Positions 36,702 through 45,813 of a DNA stretch of 64,000 nt are shown here, in pieces. Within the stretch, counting starts at the first letter, position 1. Every line of letters starts with the position of its first letter. Origin of the DNA: Haliscomenobacter sp. (GTDB taxonomy: Bacteria > Bacteroidota > Bacteroidia > Chitinophagales > Saprospiraceae). Below the pieces are notes generated by a model that had not been told where the DNA came from, ran no database searches, and saw only the letters and a program-made list of their open reading frames with translations. A program made the translations under genes and the position numbers. Location of the stretch: contig NZ_JADKCX010000006.1 in assembly GCF_016718685.1 (NCBI RefSeq), positions 1-64,000 of the forward strand. Direction: 5' to 3'.

Positions 36702-36762
36702 CGCGTTACTTACGTCGCATTCACCTCAGCGCCATATCATTTAAACCAGATTGAAGACCCAA

Positions 36763-38763
36763 ATGAAAATACATCAGACACTAATCATAGCCTACCTCCT
36801 TCTCCTGAGCGCGCTTTCCGCCCAGGAAACCCGCCCCATCTGGCTCGATGATCTCCCCATCAAATCCTTCTCCGAAGGCATTCCCGCCGTATTGGGCAAA
36901 ACCAACGCCGCAGGCGACCCCCTGCGCATCGCTGGAACCACTTACCCGCACGGAGTCGGCGTAAATTCCACCAGCATCCTGGCTTTTTTCCTGGATGGCC
37001 AGGCCCAATCCTTTTCCGCATTAGTCGGCGTCGACGACTTGGGCAATAAAGATTTGCCCCACAAATTCTACGTCATCGGCGACCGCAAAATCCTCTTTGA
37101 AAGCCGGGAATTGAAATGGGGCGAAGCCGCCCAAAAAGTGGAAGTCGACCTGAAGGGCATCAAACGCCTGGGCCTACTCGTAAAAGTCAACGACCAGGGG
37201 ATGACCCGCACCTACAGCAACTGGGCCAACGCCCAAATCCTGATGCAAGGCGAACACCTGCCCCGTACCATGCCCAATACCGCTGAACGCTACATCCTGA
37301 CTCCACCCGCACCCCAGACTCCGCGCATCAACTCACCCAAAGTTTTTGGGGCCCGACCAGGCAATCCTTTTATGTACACCATTGCCGCCAGTGGCCAAAG
37401 ACCGATGACTTTTTCGGCCAAAAAATTACCCCGGGGCCTAAACTTTGACCCTCAAACCGGGATCATCACCGGAACAGTCACCCAACGCGGAACCTATCTG
37501 GTGACTCTTGGGGCAAAAAACAAATTGGGCGCAGCTCAGCAAGTGCTGCGCATCAAAATTGGCGACACCATTGCCCTCACGCCGCCCATCGGCTGGAATG
37601 GCTGGAACTCCTGGGCGCGCAACATCGACCAGGGCAAAGTGATCGCCTCCGCCGATGCCATGGTCAAAATGGGCCTCAACCAGCACGGCTGGACCTACAT
37701 CAACATCGACGATGCCTGGCAAGGCCAACGCGGTGGACCTTTCAATGCCATTCAGCCCAATGAAAAGTTTCCGGATTTTAAGGGCATGGTGGATTACATC
37801 CACGGTTTGGGACTAAAGGTGGGTGTTTATTCCACGCCCATGATCACCAGCTATGCTGGATACGTGGGTGGCTCTTCCAACTTTGAAAAAGGCGAATTGC
37901 CCGACTCGATTGTGCAAAACAAACGCGCCTACCGCTACGTCGGGAAATACCGTTTTGAAAGCAACGACGCCCGTCAATTCGCCGCCTGGGGCATCGATTA
38001 CCTGAAATACGACTGGCGCATCGAGGTGGAATCGGCAGAACGGATGTCGGAAGCCATCCGAAAATCGGGGCGGGATATTTTTTACAGCATTTCCAATTCA
38101 GCGCCTTTTGCCAATGCCAAAGACTGGATGCGTTTGTGCAATTCCTGGCGCACCGGGCCCGATATTCGCGATTCCTGGCACAGCCTTTTTGTCTCGGCCT
38201 TTACCCTCGACAAGTGGAGCCCCTACGGCGGCCCCGGCCACTGGAACGACCCCGACATGATGATCCTGGGCAATGTGACCACGGGCTCGCCCATGCACCC
38301 CACCCGTTTGACGCCTGACGAGCAGTACAGCCATGTGAGTTTGTTCAGCCTGCTTTCGGCCCCCTTGCTCATCGGCTGCCCCATCGAACAATTGGACGCT
38401 TTTACCCTGAACCTGCTGACCAACGACGAGGTCATTGCCATCGATCAAGACCCGCTGGGTAAACCTGCCCGCCTGATTGCTACCGAAAATGGGGTGCAAA
38501 TTTGGCTCAAATCGCTGGCCGATGGCTCCCATGCCTTGGGCTTGTTCAACGTCGGCGACTTCGGCCAAACGCCACAATCCTACTTCCGCTGGGACGACGA
38601 ACAGCCTGTAAACTTTACACTCGATTTGACCAAACTGGGCTTGAATGGAAAATACCAACTGCGGGATGTATGGCGGCAAAAAGACCTTGGTGCATACAGT
38701 GGAAAGTTTGAAACCAATCTTCGGCACCACGGTGTAGTGATGCTGAAGATAATCGCTAACTGA
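36763..38763 (+). CDS. GH27 alpha-galactosidase with NPCBM and Ig-like domains
   Basis: 666 residues: signal peptide (MKIHQTLIIAYLLLLSALSAQ), an NPCBM carbohydrate-binding domain (about 25-165), a He-PIG immunoglobulin-like domain (about 190-270), then the GH27 TIM barrel (PPIGWNGWNSWARNID near 283). Nucleophile Asp in YLKYDWRIE (about 417), acid/base Asp in RTGPDI (about 467), and NDPDMMILGN. Retaining enzyme on terminal alpha-galactose, or arabinopyranose in some members. ATG at 36763 gives the signal peptide. A near-identical domain layout recurs at 41082. Confidence 0.92.
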   Translation: MKIHQTLIIAYLLLLSALSAQETRPIWLDDLPIKSFSEGIPAVLGKTNAAGDPLRIAGTTYPHGVGVNSTSILAFFLDGQAQSFSALVGVDDLGNKDLPHKFYVIGDRKILFESRELKWGEAAQKVEVDLKGIKRLGLLVKVNDQGMTRTYSNWANAQILMQGEHLPRTMPNTAERYILTPPAPQTPRINSPKVFGARPGNPFMYTIAASGQRPMTFSAKKLPRGLNFDPQTGIITGTVTQRGTYLVTLGAKNKLGAAQQVLRIKIGDTIALTPPIGWNGWNSWARNIDQGKVIASADAMVKMGLNQHGWTYINIDDAWQGQRGGPFNAIQPNEKFPDFKGMVDYIHGLGLKVGVYSTPMITSYAGYVGGSSNFEKGELPDSIVQNKRAYRYVGKYRFESNDARQFAAWGIDYLKYDWRIEVESAERMSEAIRKSGRDIFYSISNSAPFANAKDWMRLCNSWRTGPDIRDSWHSLFVSAFTLDKWSPYGGPGHWNDPDMMILGNVTTGSPMHPTRLTPDEQYSHVSLFSLLSAPLLIGCPIEQLDAFTLNLLTNDEVIAIDQDPLGKPARLIATENGVQIWLKSLADGSHALGLFNVGDFGQTPQSYFRWDDEQPVNFTLDLTKLGLNGKYQLRDVWRQKDLGAYSGKFETNLRHHGVVMLKIIAN

Positions 38764-38850
38764 CAGCTCGGCGATCTGCAAACTCAACGATTCTTTGATT
38801 TGGCTGCGCCAAATTTTTATAACCGCGACGGCACGACGACGCGACGGACT

Positions 38851-39047
38851 CGCGCTTCGCGCTTTTGTAGGCTTCGCCTCTTTTTGCAAAAGCGACAGGA
38901 TGGCAAAACGGATAGAACGGACGGATGAAAACGGATTTTTCGCCTACGGCGATAAGGGTCGAAGGCGAGCCAAGATCCGTTTTCATCCGTTCCATCCGTT
39001 TTTCAATCCTGTCGCTCTACGCCGAAGGCGCGAAAGCGCGAAGCGCG
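38851..39047. repeat. Long nested inverted repeat in a 390-bp gap
   Basis: The inner arms 38891-38936 and 38974-39016 pair almost fully (GCGACAGGAT ... AACGGATGAAAACGGAT words). Outside them CGCGCTTCGCGCTTTT (38851-38866) pairs with a complement near 39033-39047. The total span is near 200 bp with no coding potential, filling the gap between the first GH27 and the next gene. Confidence 0.7.
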
Positions 39048-39153
39048 TGCTCGCCTTCGGCGTTGTGATTACATTAAAACCGAGCGGCGAAGCTGCTTAT
39101 TCACAGGCGTTTCGAAGTCAAACTTCACCCTTAAACCAGAACAATTTAACGCG

Positions 39154-41085
39154 ATGGGTAAACTTCCAAATTTGTTGATTGTACTGAGCATCTGCCTGAC
39201 TACCAGGGCCTATGCCCAGACCAATTTTGCCGTGCCCCCTTTACCCGACCCCGCCGAACGGATGGCCAACCTGAAACGGGAATGGACCGCCTTGCAACAA
39301 AGTCCCCCTCAACTGGCCGTACGGGACTGCTTCCTGTTTTTGCTCGATGCCCTCGATACCCAATTTCTGGAACCACAACAAGTAGAGTGGGTGTTAAAAC
39401 TGGTGCAAACCCGGATGGTTTCCAATCCCGCCGCGGGTAGAAGTTATGGCAACATTTTTTGGGGTTGGCACGAAACCGGAATCGATGTGGGCGACGGCAA
39501 CAACATCGAATTTTGTATGCAGTACGGCCTGCCCATCAAATTGCTGTTTAACGACCGCCTCTCGCCAGCAGCCCGGAAAACCCTCGACGAAATATTCACC
39601 CTGGGTCTCAAAGGTGCCAGAAACCAGGTGGTGCGCATTTCCTACACCAACATCTACCTGATGAAAATCTGGAATTTTGTGGCTTTTGGGCAAGTGTACC
39701 AGCAGCCCGAGATTCTGGAAGAAGGCCGAAAATATTTTGACCTTTGGCTGAATCACCTGGCGCGTTACGGCAACCGGGAATACGACAGCCCAACCTATTG
39801 CGGGGTAGACCTCGAATCCCTGTTGCTGCTTTGCCGTTTTTCCACCGATGCCGATATCCAGGCCAAGGCCAGAGCGGCGCTGCGTTTTTTTCTCAACGAC
39901 CTCTCGGCGCACTACCTGCCTCGGGCGGGCATCCTGGGCGGAGCGCACAGTCGCGACTACAACCGGGTGTTCAGTCGCGACTTGTTGGAGGAAAAATACT
40001 TGAATCCCCTGCTGGGCGGCCCCAATCGGAATGTGCATTTGTTTCACGAGTTGTGCTTGTCCACCTTCAAAGAAATTGGCCTTTCCGCTGAGCAAAAAGG
40101 ATGGATGCAGCGCAAAAACCGCTTCATCGTGCAGCGCTGGGATAGCCTGGCCCATACCTTCGCCTGTGATTTTGTAGGCGATAAATTTTCCATGGGTTCG
40201 TCCAATCAAGCTTACAGCCCCGACGACAAACCCTTCGTGATCTACCTCAGCAGCAAACGTATCCCCGAAATGCCCAATATCGCTTTTGTGATGGAAGGCC
40301 GCAACGACCATTACGGCACCTGGTCGGCAGAAGGCATGGGCGAAAAAATGCGCCACCTGATCCCCGCCAATTACCCCTCAAATGGTGGCTGGGGAAAAGC
40401 CCGGCACCTGATGCCATTTATGCAATCCGCCCAAAACAAAGGCGAGATGGTCATGCTGGTATCTGGTGTCAGAGACCACAACTGCATCTTCGAATACCTG
40501 AACTCCACCATTATTTTGCCCAATACTTTTGATGAAATCTGGCTGGGCAATCAGCCAACTGCGGTGCCTGCACCAGGTGCCAAAACCGATTTTGACGGCA
40601 CTCAAACCCTGTTCGCCCGCTTCGAAGACGTGGTGATTGCTTTCCGCTTCCTGTGGTCGAATGCGGAGCAAGGTGCGAGGCCAGCCTTGTACAACGATGG
40701 CTTCCAATTTATCGCCACCCGCGAAAAATTCCCGCTGGAGCACAACGCCGCCCTACGCATCACCCTCCAGCATCCCGACAATGGAAAAGCCGATGTGGCC
40801 ATGTGGTGGAAAGTGGCGGAGGGCATCAAAACCGATCGTGCTTTTGCCGCTTTCCGACAGGAAGTTTTGCAGGCCGAGGTGGACGTAAAAACGGAAAATG
40901 GCCTGGTGGATGTAGCGGTGATGACCAAGGCGGGTAAACTGGGCCTTCGTGCGGATTTGGCCAACAAAAAACGCCTGGCCTATTACAATCCGCAACCTTT
41001 GCCCGCGGATTTTCTGCTGAACATTGATGGCGTAGAAATTGGAAAACCCATTTTGGAACAATTCAAGTCAGTGGTTAAAAGATGA
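39154..41085 (+). CDS. Large secreted alpha/alpha-toroid protein of unrecognised family
   Basis: 643 residues with a signal peptide (LLIVLSICLTTRAYAQ). Residues about 60-300 are helical with Trp/Tyr-rich repeats (FWGWHETGIDVGDGNNIEFC, IYLMKIWNFVAFGQVYQQPE, REYDSPTYCGVDLESLLLL, GGAHSRDYNRVFSRDL); the rest is beta-rich (GSSNQAYSPDDKPFVIYLS, MEGRNDHYGTWSAEGMGEKM). The toroid plus beta-sandwich plan is common in polysaccharide lyases and some hydrolases, but no known family was recognised. ATG at 39154. Its stop overlaps the next start (ATGA at 41082), so it is translationally coupled to the second GH27 and likely works on the same glycan. Confidence 0.65.
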   Translation: MGKLPNLLIVLSICLTTRAYAQTNFAVPPLPDPAERMANLKREWTALQQSPPQLAVRDCFLFLLDALDTQFLEPQQVEWVLKLVQTRMVSNPAAGRSYGNIFWGWHETGIDVGDGNNIEFCMQYGLPIKLLFNDRLSPAARKTLDEIFTLGLKGARNQVVRISYTNIYLMKIWNFVAFGQVYQQPEILEEGRKYFDLWLNHLARYGNREYDSPTYCGVDLESLLLLCRFSTDADIQAKARAALRFFLNDLSAHYLPRAGILGGAHSRDYNRVFSRDLLEEKYLNPLLGGPNRNVHLFHELCLSTFKEIGLSAEQKGWMQRKNRFIVQRWDSLAHTFACDFVGDKFSMGSSNQAYSPDDKPFVIYLSSKRIPEMPNIAFVMEGRNDHYGTWSAEGMGEKMRHLIPANYPSNGGWGKARHLMPFMQSAQNKGEMVMLVSGVRDHNCIFEYLNSTIILPNTFDEIWLGNQPTAVPAPGAKTDFDGTQTLFARFEDVVIAFRFLWSNAEQGARPALYNDGFQFIATREKFPLEHNAALRITLQHPDNGKADVAMWWKVAEGIKTDRAFAAFRQEVLQAEVDVKTENGLVDVAVMTKAGKLGLRADLANKKRLAYYNPQPLPADFLLNIDGVEIGKPILEQFKSVVKR

Positions 41086-43114
41086 GCACACTTATGCACA
41101 AGAGAAATTCCTGTTTGTTGTTTTGTCTGTTGGGACTGGTAATCACTTGTCAAGTTTTTGCCCAGTCCAACACCACCGTTTGGCTCGACGATTTACCCAT
41201 CCAGACTTTTTCCGAAGGCCTGCGCCCGGTTGAAGCCAAGGCAAGTTATGCCAAAGACACCATTCGTATCCAGGGCCAGCGTTTTTTGCGTGGCATCGGA
41301 GGGCAATCGCCGATGATTCTGGCTTTTTACCTCAACAAAAAAGCTACTCGTTTCACAGCTTTGGTCGGCCCCGATGACAGCGGCAACCAGGACATTCCCT
41401 TGAGTTTTTACGTAGTGGCCGACCACAAAGTACTCTTTGAAAAGCTCGACATGAAACACGGAGATGATCCCGTAACTGTTGATGTCGACCTCCGTGGCGT
41501 TGAGCGTTTTGGATTGCTGGTGACCGACAGGATAGGAGGCTCGAACAACAAAAGAACTTACGCCAATTGGGCAAACGCCAAACTGGAAATGTTGGACGGC
41601 AGCAAACCCGGATACCTTCCCAATGAGGATGAAAAATACATTTTAACCCCAGCTCCTGGCAAAAGCCCACGCATCAATTCTGCTAAAATATTCGGCGCTA
41701 CGCCGGGCAATCCGGTTTTGTACACGATTGCTGCCACGGGTGAAAAACCCATCCTTTTTTCAGCTACCCCTTTGCCCAAAGGTTTAAAACTCGATGCCAA
41801 AACGGGCATCATCTCTGGGCGGGTTGCTCAACGTGGCAAGTATGAACTGACCTTAAGCGCCAAAAACAAATACGGTAAAGCTCAGCAAAAACTCCTGCTC
41901 AAAATCGGCGATACCATCGCGCTCACCCCGCCCATCGGTTGGAACGGCTGGAATTCCTGGGCACGGAACATCGACCAGGGCAAAGTCATTGCCTCCGCGG
42001 AAGCCATGGTCAGCAAGGGTTTGCGCGACCACGGCTGGACGTACATCAACATCGACGACGCATGGCAAGGCATCCGCAGCGGGCCCGATACCGCTTTGCA
42101 AGCCAATGAAAAATTCCCGGACATCAAGGGCATGATGGATCGTATTCATGCTTTGGGTTTAAAAGTAGGTTTGTATTCCACCCCTTACATTGCCAGTTAC
42201 GCTGGTTTCATCGGTGCTTCATCGGATTATCCGGCGGGTGGGGAAACCCAAAAACTGTTTGTCCCCAGCCGCCAACCCTACAGCCGGATTGCCAAGTACC
42301 GTTTTGAGCGCAACGACGCCCGGCAAATGGCTGCCTGGGGTACCGATTTTCTCAAATACGACTGGCGCATCGATGTAGTTTCGGCAGAACGGATGTCGGA
42401 AGCTTTGAAAAAATCGGGCCGGGATATTGTTTTTAGTATTTCCAACAATGCCCCTTTTGACAAGGTCAAGGACTGGAATCGGGTCACCAACATGTACCGC
42501 ACTGGCCCCGACATCAAAGACAGTTGGACCAGTTTGTACCACACTTCTTTTACCCTGGATCGCTGGGCGCCTTTTCCGGCCCCGGCCACTGGCTGGACCC
42601 GGACATGATGATTCTGGGCGAGGTATCCATTGGCCCGATGATGCATCCGACCCGCTTGACACCAGACGAGCAATACAGCCACGTGAGTATCTTCAGTTTG
42701 TTGGCTGCGCCCATGCTGATTGGTTGCCCCATTGAACAACTGGATGATTTTACCCTTAACTTGCTGAGCAACGACGAGGTAATTGCCATCAATCAGGATC
42801 CGCTGGGGAAGGCGGGGCGATTGGTTTTGGAGGAAGATGATGTACAGGTCTGGCTAAAACCACTGGAGGATGGCTCTTTTGCCGTAGGCTTATTCAACAT
42901 TGCAGGTTACGGCAAAACGCCGGAATCCTACTTTCGTTGGGGCGATGAGCCGCAAAAAGTATTCACCCTCCACTTCGATAAGATTGGTCTTAAAGGCAGA
43001 TATTTGATGCGGGATGTTTGGCGACAAAAAGATGTCGCGGAATATACCGGATCATTCCAGGCAAATATTCCTTATCATGGGGTTATTCTGCTCAAATTTA
43101 CACCCATCAAATAA
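41082..43114 (+). CDS. Second GH27 alpha-galactosidase, frameshifted
   Basis: About 678 residues, a paralogue of the protein at 36763: signal peptide, NPCBM domain, Ig-like domain (NPVLYTIAATGEKPILFSA), and GH27 barrel with FLKYDWRID and RTGPDI retained. The frame breaks in the T run at 42572-42575; one more T gives WAPFSGPGHWLDPDMM. Both catalytic Asp residues lie upstream of the break. It overlaps the previous stop codon by four bases. Two GH27 copies of the same layout suggest different galactose linkages in one substrate. Confidence 0.9.
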
Positions 43115-43120
43115 TTCAAC

Positions 43121-44161
43121 ATGCAAGTAAATGGCTACGGTGCCCTGAGCAAAACAGCTCCAATTGCACCCATTGATTTTGAAAGAAGAGAAGTCGGCGC
43201 GGACGATATTTTGGTCGACATTATGTATTGTGGGGTATGCCACTCCGACATCCACATGGCCAGAAGCGAGTGGGGACCCTCGGTTTATCCGATTGTACCC
43301 GGGCATGAAATCGTTGGTCGGGTATCCGCAATTGGCAACAATGTCACCAAATTTAAAGTGGGCGATCTGGCTGGTGTAGCGGTTTTTGTTGATTCTTGCC
43401 GGACTTGCCCTTCCTGCCAAAGCGGGATGGAGCAGTATTGCGATGAAGGCATGACGCCGACCTACAATGGGTTTTACCGCGACGGCGTTACGCCTACCTT
43501 TGGTGGGTATTCTTCCAAGTATGTCATTGATGAAAAATACGCCCTGCACATCCCCTTTACCGATCAGTTGGAAGCAGTTGCGCCCTTGTTGTGTGCCGGG
43601 ATCACGACGTATTCCCCGCTGCGCTTTGCCGGAGTAGGCAAAGGGCACAAAGTAGCGGTCCTGGGCTTAGGTGGATTGGGACACATGGCCGTTAAATTTG
43701 CCGCATCTTTTGGGGCAGAAGTAACCATGTTGAGCACCTCTCCCTCCAAAGAAGCCGATGCCAGACGCTTGGGCGCACAGCATTTTGTACTGACCACGGA
43801 TGAAGCACAAATGAAACCGCTGAAAAATCATTTTGACTTCATTTTGAACACCGTTTCAGCCGTTCACGACCTCAACAGCTTTCTCGATTTGCTCAAAGTA
43901 GAGGGCAAAATGCTCCTGGTGGGCATCCCTCCTGAAGACCATAAAGTAGCTGCGGAAAAACTCATTTCGAAACGCCGCAGCATTGTCGGCTCCATGATTG
44001 GGGGCATCCAGGAAACCCAGGAAATGCTGGACTACTGCGCCGAGCACAACATCGTTTCGGATGTGGAAGTCATCGCGATGAAAGACATCAATGAAGCCTA
44101 CGACCGCATCCTTAAATCCGATGTAAAATACCGCTTTGTGATTGACATGAAAACACTTTAG
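43121..44161 (+). CDS. Zinc-dependent alcohol dehydrogenase (YahK/CAD-like)
   Basis: 346 residues, medium-chain dehydrogenase: catalytic zinc site CGVCHSD and GHE, structural zinc Cys cluster CRTCPSCQSGMEQYC, cofactor motif GLGGLGHMAVK. The family (YahK, cinnamyl alcohol dehydrogenase-like) reduces or oxidises aldehydes with NADP(H). No signal peptide, so cytosolic. It begins 6 bp after the second GH27 stop and is probably co-transcribed; it may process an aldehyde or alcohol from the degraded glycan. The substrate is unknown. Confidence 0.9.
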   Translation: MQVNGYGALSKTAPIAPIDFERREVGADDILVDIMYCGVCHSDIHMARSEWGPSVYPIVPGHEIVGRVSAIGNNVTKFKVGDLAGVAVFVDSCRTCPSCQSGMEQYCDEGMTPTYNGFYRDGVTPTFGGYSSKYVIDEKYALHIPFTDQLEAVAPLLCAGITTYSPLRFAGVGKGHKVAVLGLGGLGHMAVKFAASFGAEVTMLSTSPSKEADARRLGAQHFVLTTDEAQMKPLKNHFDFILNTVSAVHDLNSFLDLLKVEGKMLLVGIPPEDHKVAAEKLISKRRSIVGSMIGGIQETQEMLDYCAEHNIVSDVEVIAMKDINEAYDRILKSDVKYRFVIDMKTL

Positions 44162-44185
44162 GATACATAAACCTTAACCAACATC

Positions 44186-45511
44186 ATGAAAACACGCAGG
44201 ACTTTTATCAAAAATACCGCTACCGCCCTCGGCGGCCTCGGGCTCATGGAGTTTTTACCCCTTGAAGCCATCGTCGCCATGCGCAAAGCCGTAGCCCCGA
44301 GTGACAAAATCAACGTTGGCCTCATCGGCGTAAAAAACCAGGGTTTCAACAACATCCGGGCTTTTTTGAAAATCAATGACGTCAACCTCACCGCCATTTG
44401 TGACGTAGATGACGCGCAATTGGCCAAGCGCAAAGACGACCTGAGCAAAGCCGGCGTACCCAACCTGAAGCTGTACAAAGACTACCGCAAGATGCTCGAA
44501 GACAAAGACCTCGATGCGGTATTGGTCGCCACCCCCGACCATTGGCATTGCCTGCAACTCACCGATTCCCTTTCGGCAGGCAAACACGTGTACGTGGAAA
44601 AACCGGTAGCCAACTCCATCGGCGAAGCCAAAGCCATGATCCGCGCCACCGAAGCCTCGGGCAAAGTGGTGCAAGTCAATCAATGGCAGCGCAGCCAAAA
44701 ACACTTCAAGGACGCGATTGCCTTCGTCAAATCCGGCCAACTCGGCCCGATCATCAACACCAAAACCTGGATGTACCGGGGCACGCAACCTTTGCCAGTT
44801 GTAGCGAATAGCCCCGTACCCGAAGGTGTGGACTACAAAATGTGGCTCGGCCCCGCTCAAATGCGCGACTTCAATGCCAACCGCTTTCACTACGAATTCC
44901 GCTGGTTTTGGGATTACGCCGGAGGCCTGATGTGCGACTGGGGGGTACACCTGCTCGACATCATGCTTTGGGGCATGGGCGTGAATGAACCGCTATCGGT
45001 ATCCGCAGTGGGTGGCAAACGCCTCTTCCCCACCGACGCCCGCGAAACGCCCGACTACATCCACGTCACCTACGATTTTGGCACCTTCACCAATACCTGG
45101 GAGCACTACATGGGCACAGGTGCGGGCCAGTATGGCAAGGGCCACGGGATCGCATTCATCGGCACCAAAGGCACCCTGGTGGTGACCAGAAACGGCTGGG
45201 AGGTCATCCCGGAAAAAGAAGGTGCCGAAAAATTCCGCATGGAAGGAGTCTTGCAAAACCGGGTGGACAATGGCCTGGAACTCCACGCCCAAAACTTCGT
45301 CGACGTGATGAAAAGTGGCAAACTGACCGACCTGGCTTGCCCCATTCACGCGGGCGCTACCGTGGCCGTCAATGCGCACATGGGCAACGTGGCTTATCGT
45401 ACCGGAGAGAAAATTTATTGGGATGCGGCGAAGAGTAAATTCAATAGCAAAAAGGCGAATGCTTTGATTTTGCCGACGTATCACAATGGGTTTGATTTCC
45501 CGAAGGTGTGA
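44186..45511 (+). CDS. Tat-type Gfo/Idh/MocA family oxidoreductase (first copy)
   Basis: 441 residues starting MKTRRTFIKNTATALGGLGL, a Tat signal. The Rossmann part has VGLIGVKNQGF, ATPDHWHCL and the family EKPVANSI. The C-terminal sheet has DWGVHLLDIMLWGM. Exported members often keep NAD tightly bound and act on glycosides, either as NAD-dependent hydrolases or by making 3-keto sugars for a DUF1080 partner. The PUL holds such a partner at 29764. Substrate undetermined. Confidence 0.88.
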   Translation: MKTRRTFIKNTATALGGLGLMEFLPLEAIVAMRKAVAPSDKINVGLIGVKNQGFNNIRAFLKINDVNLTAICDVDDAQLAKRKDDLSKAGVPNLKLYKDYRKMLEDKDLDAVLVATPDHWHCLQLTDSLSAGKHVYVEKPVANSIGEAKAMIRATEASGKVVQVNQWQRSQKHFKDAIAFVKSGQLGPIINTKTWMYRGTQPLPVVANSPVPEGVDYKMWLGPAQMRDFNANRFHYEFRWFWDYAGGLMCDWGVHLLDIMLWGMGVNEPLSVSAVGGKRLFPTDARETPDYIHVTYDFGTFTNTWEHYMGTGAGQYGKGHGIAFIGTKGTLVVTRNGWEVIPEKEGAEKFRMEGVLQNRVDNGLELHAQNFVDVMKSGKLTDLACPIHAGATVAVNAHMGNVAYRTGEKIYWDAAKSKFNSKKANALILPTYHNGFDFPKV

Positions 45512-45588
45512 AGTCGAGTCGTCACGAAGTTTGGAAATGAAACCAAACAGTTCGTCATCCCGAATGTACAAATATCACAATGAAAAAA

Positions 45589-45700
45589 TGAGCACAGAGG
45601 ACACAATGGGCACAAAGGGCACAAAGAGCGATTTTGACAGAATTTGGAAGGTCGCTCGTGTCCTTTGTGTGTTCTGTGCAAAAAAATGTCGCTTTTGTGT
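45589..45700. repeat. Intergenic word-repeat hairpin, GCACAAAGG family
   Basis: Left side 45589-45634 with words GCACAAAGGGCACAAAG; right side 45650-45700 with TTTGTGTGTTCTGTGC. The pairing is imperfect. It lies in a 302-bp gap between the Gfo/Idh and GH28-like genes; nothing else was seen there. Confidence 0.5.
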
Positions 45701-45813
45701 GAAAAGGATGATTCATGTTTGGCCGTGTTGAAAAAACCCTGATAAAGCATATCCACCGTCCCATTCCACCCGCTATCGGCTTTCGCGCCCGTTGCGCCCA
45801 AAATTGATACATC

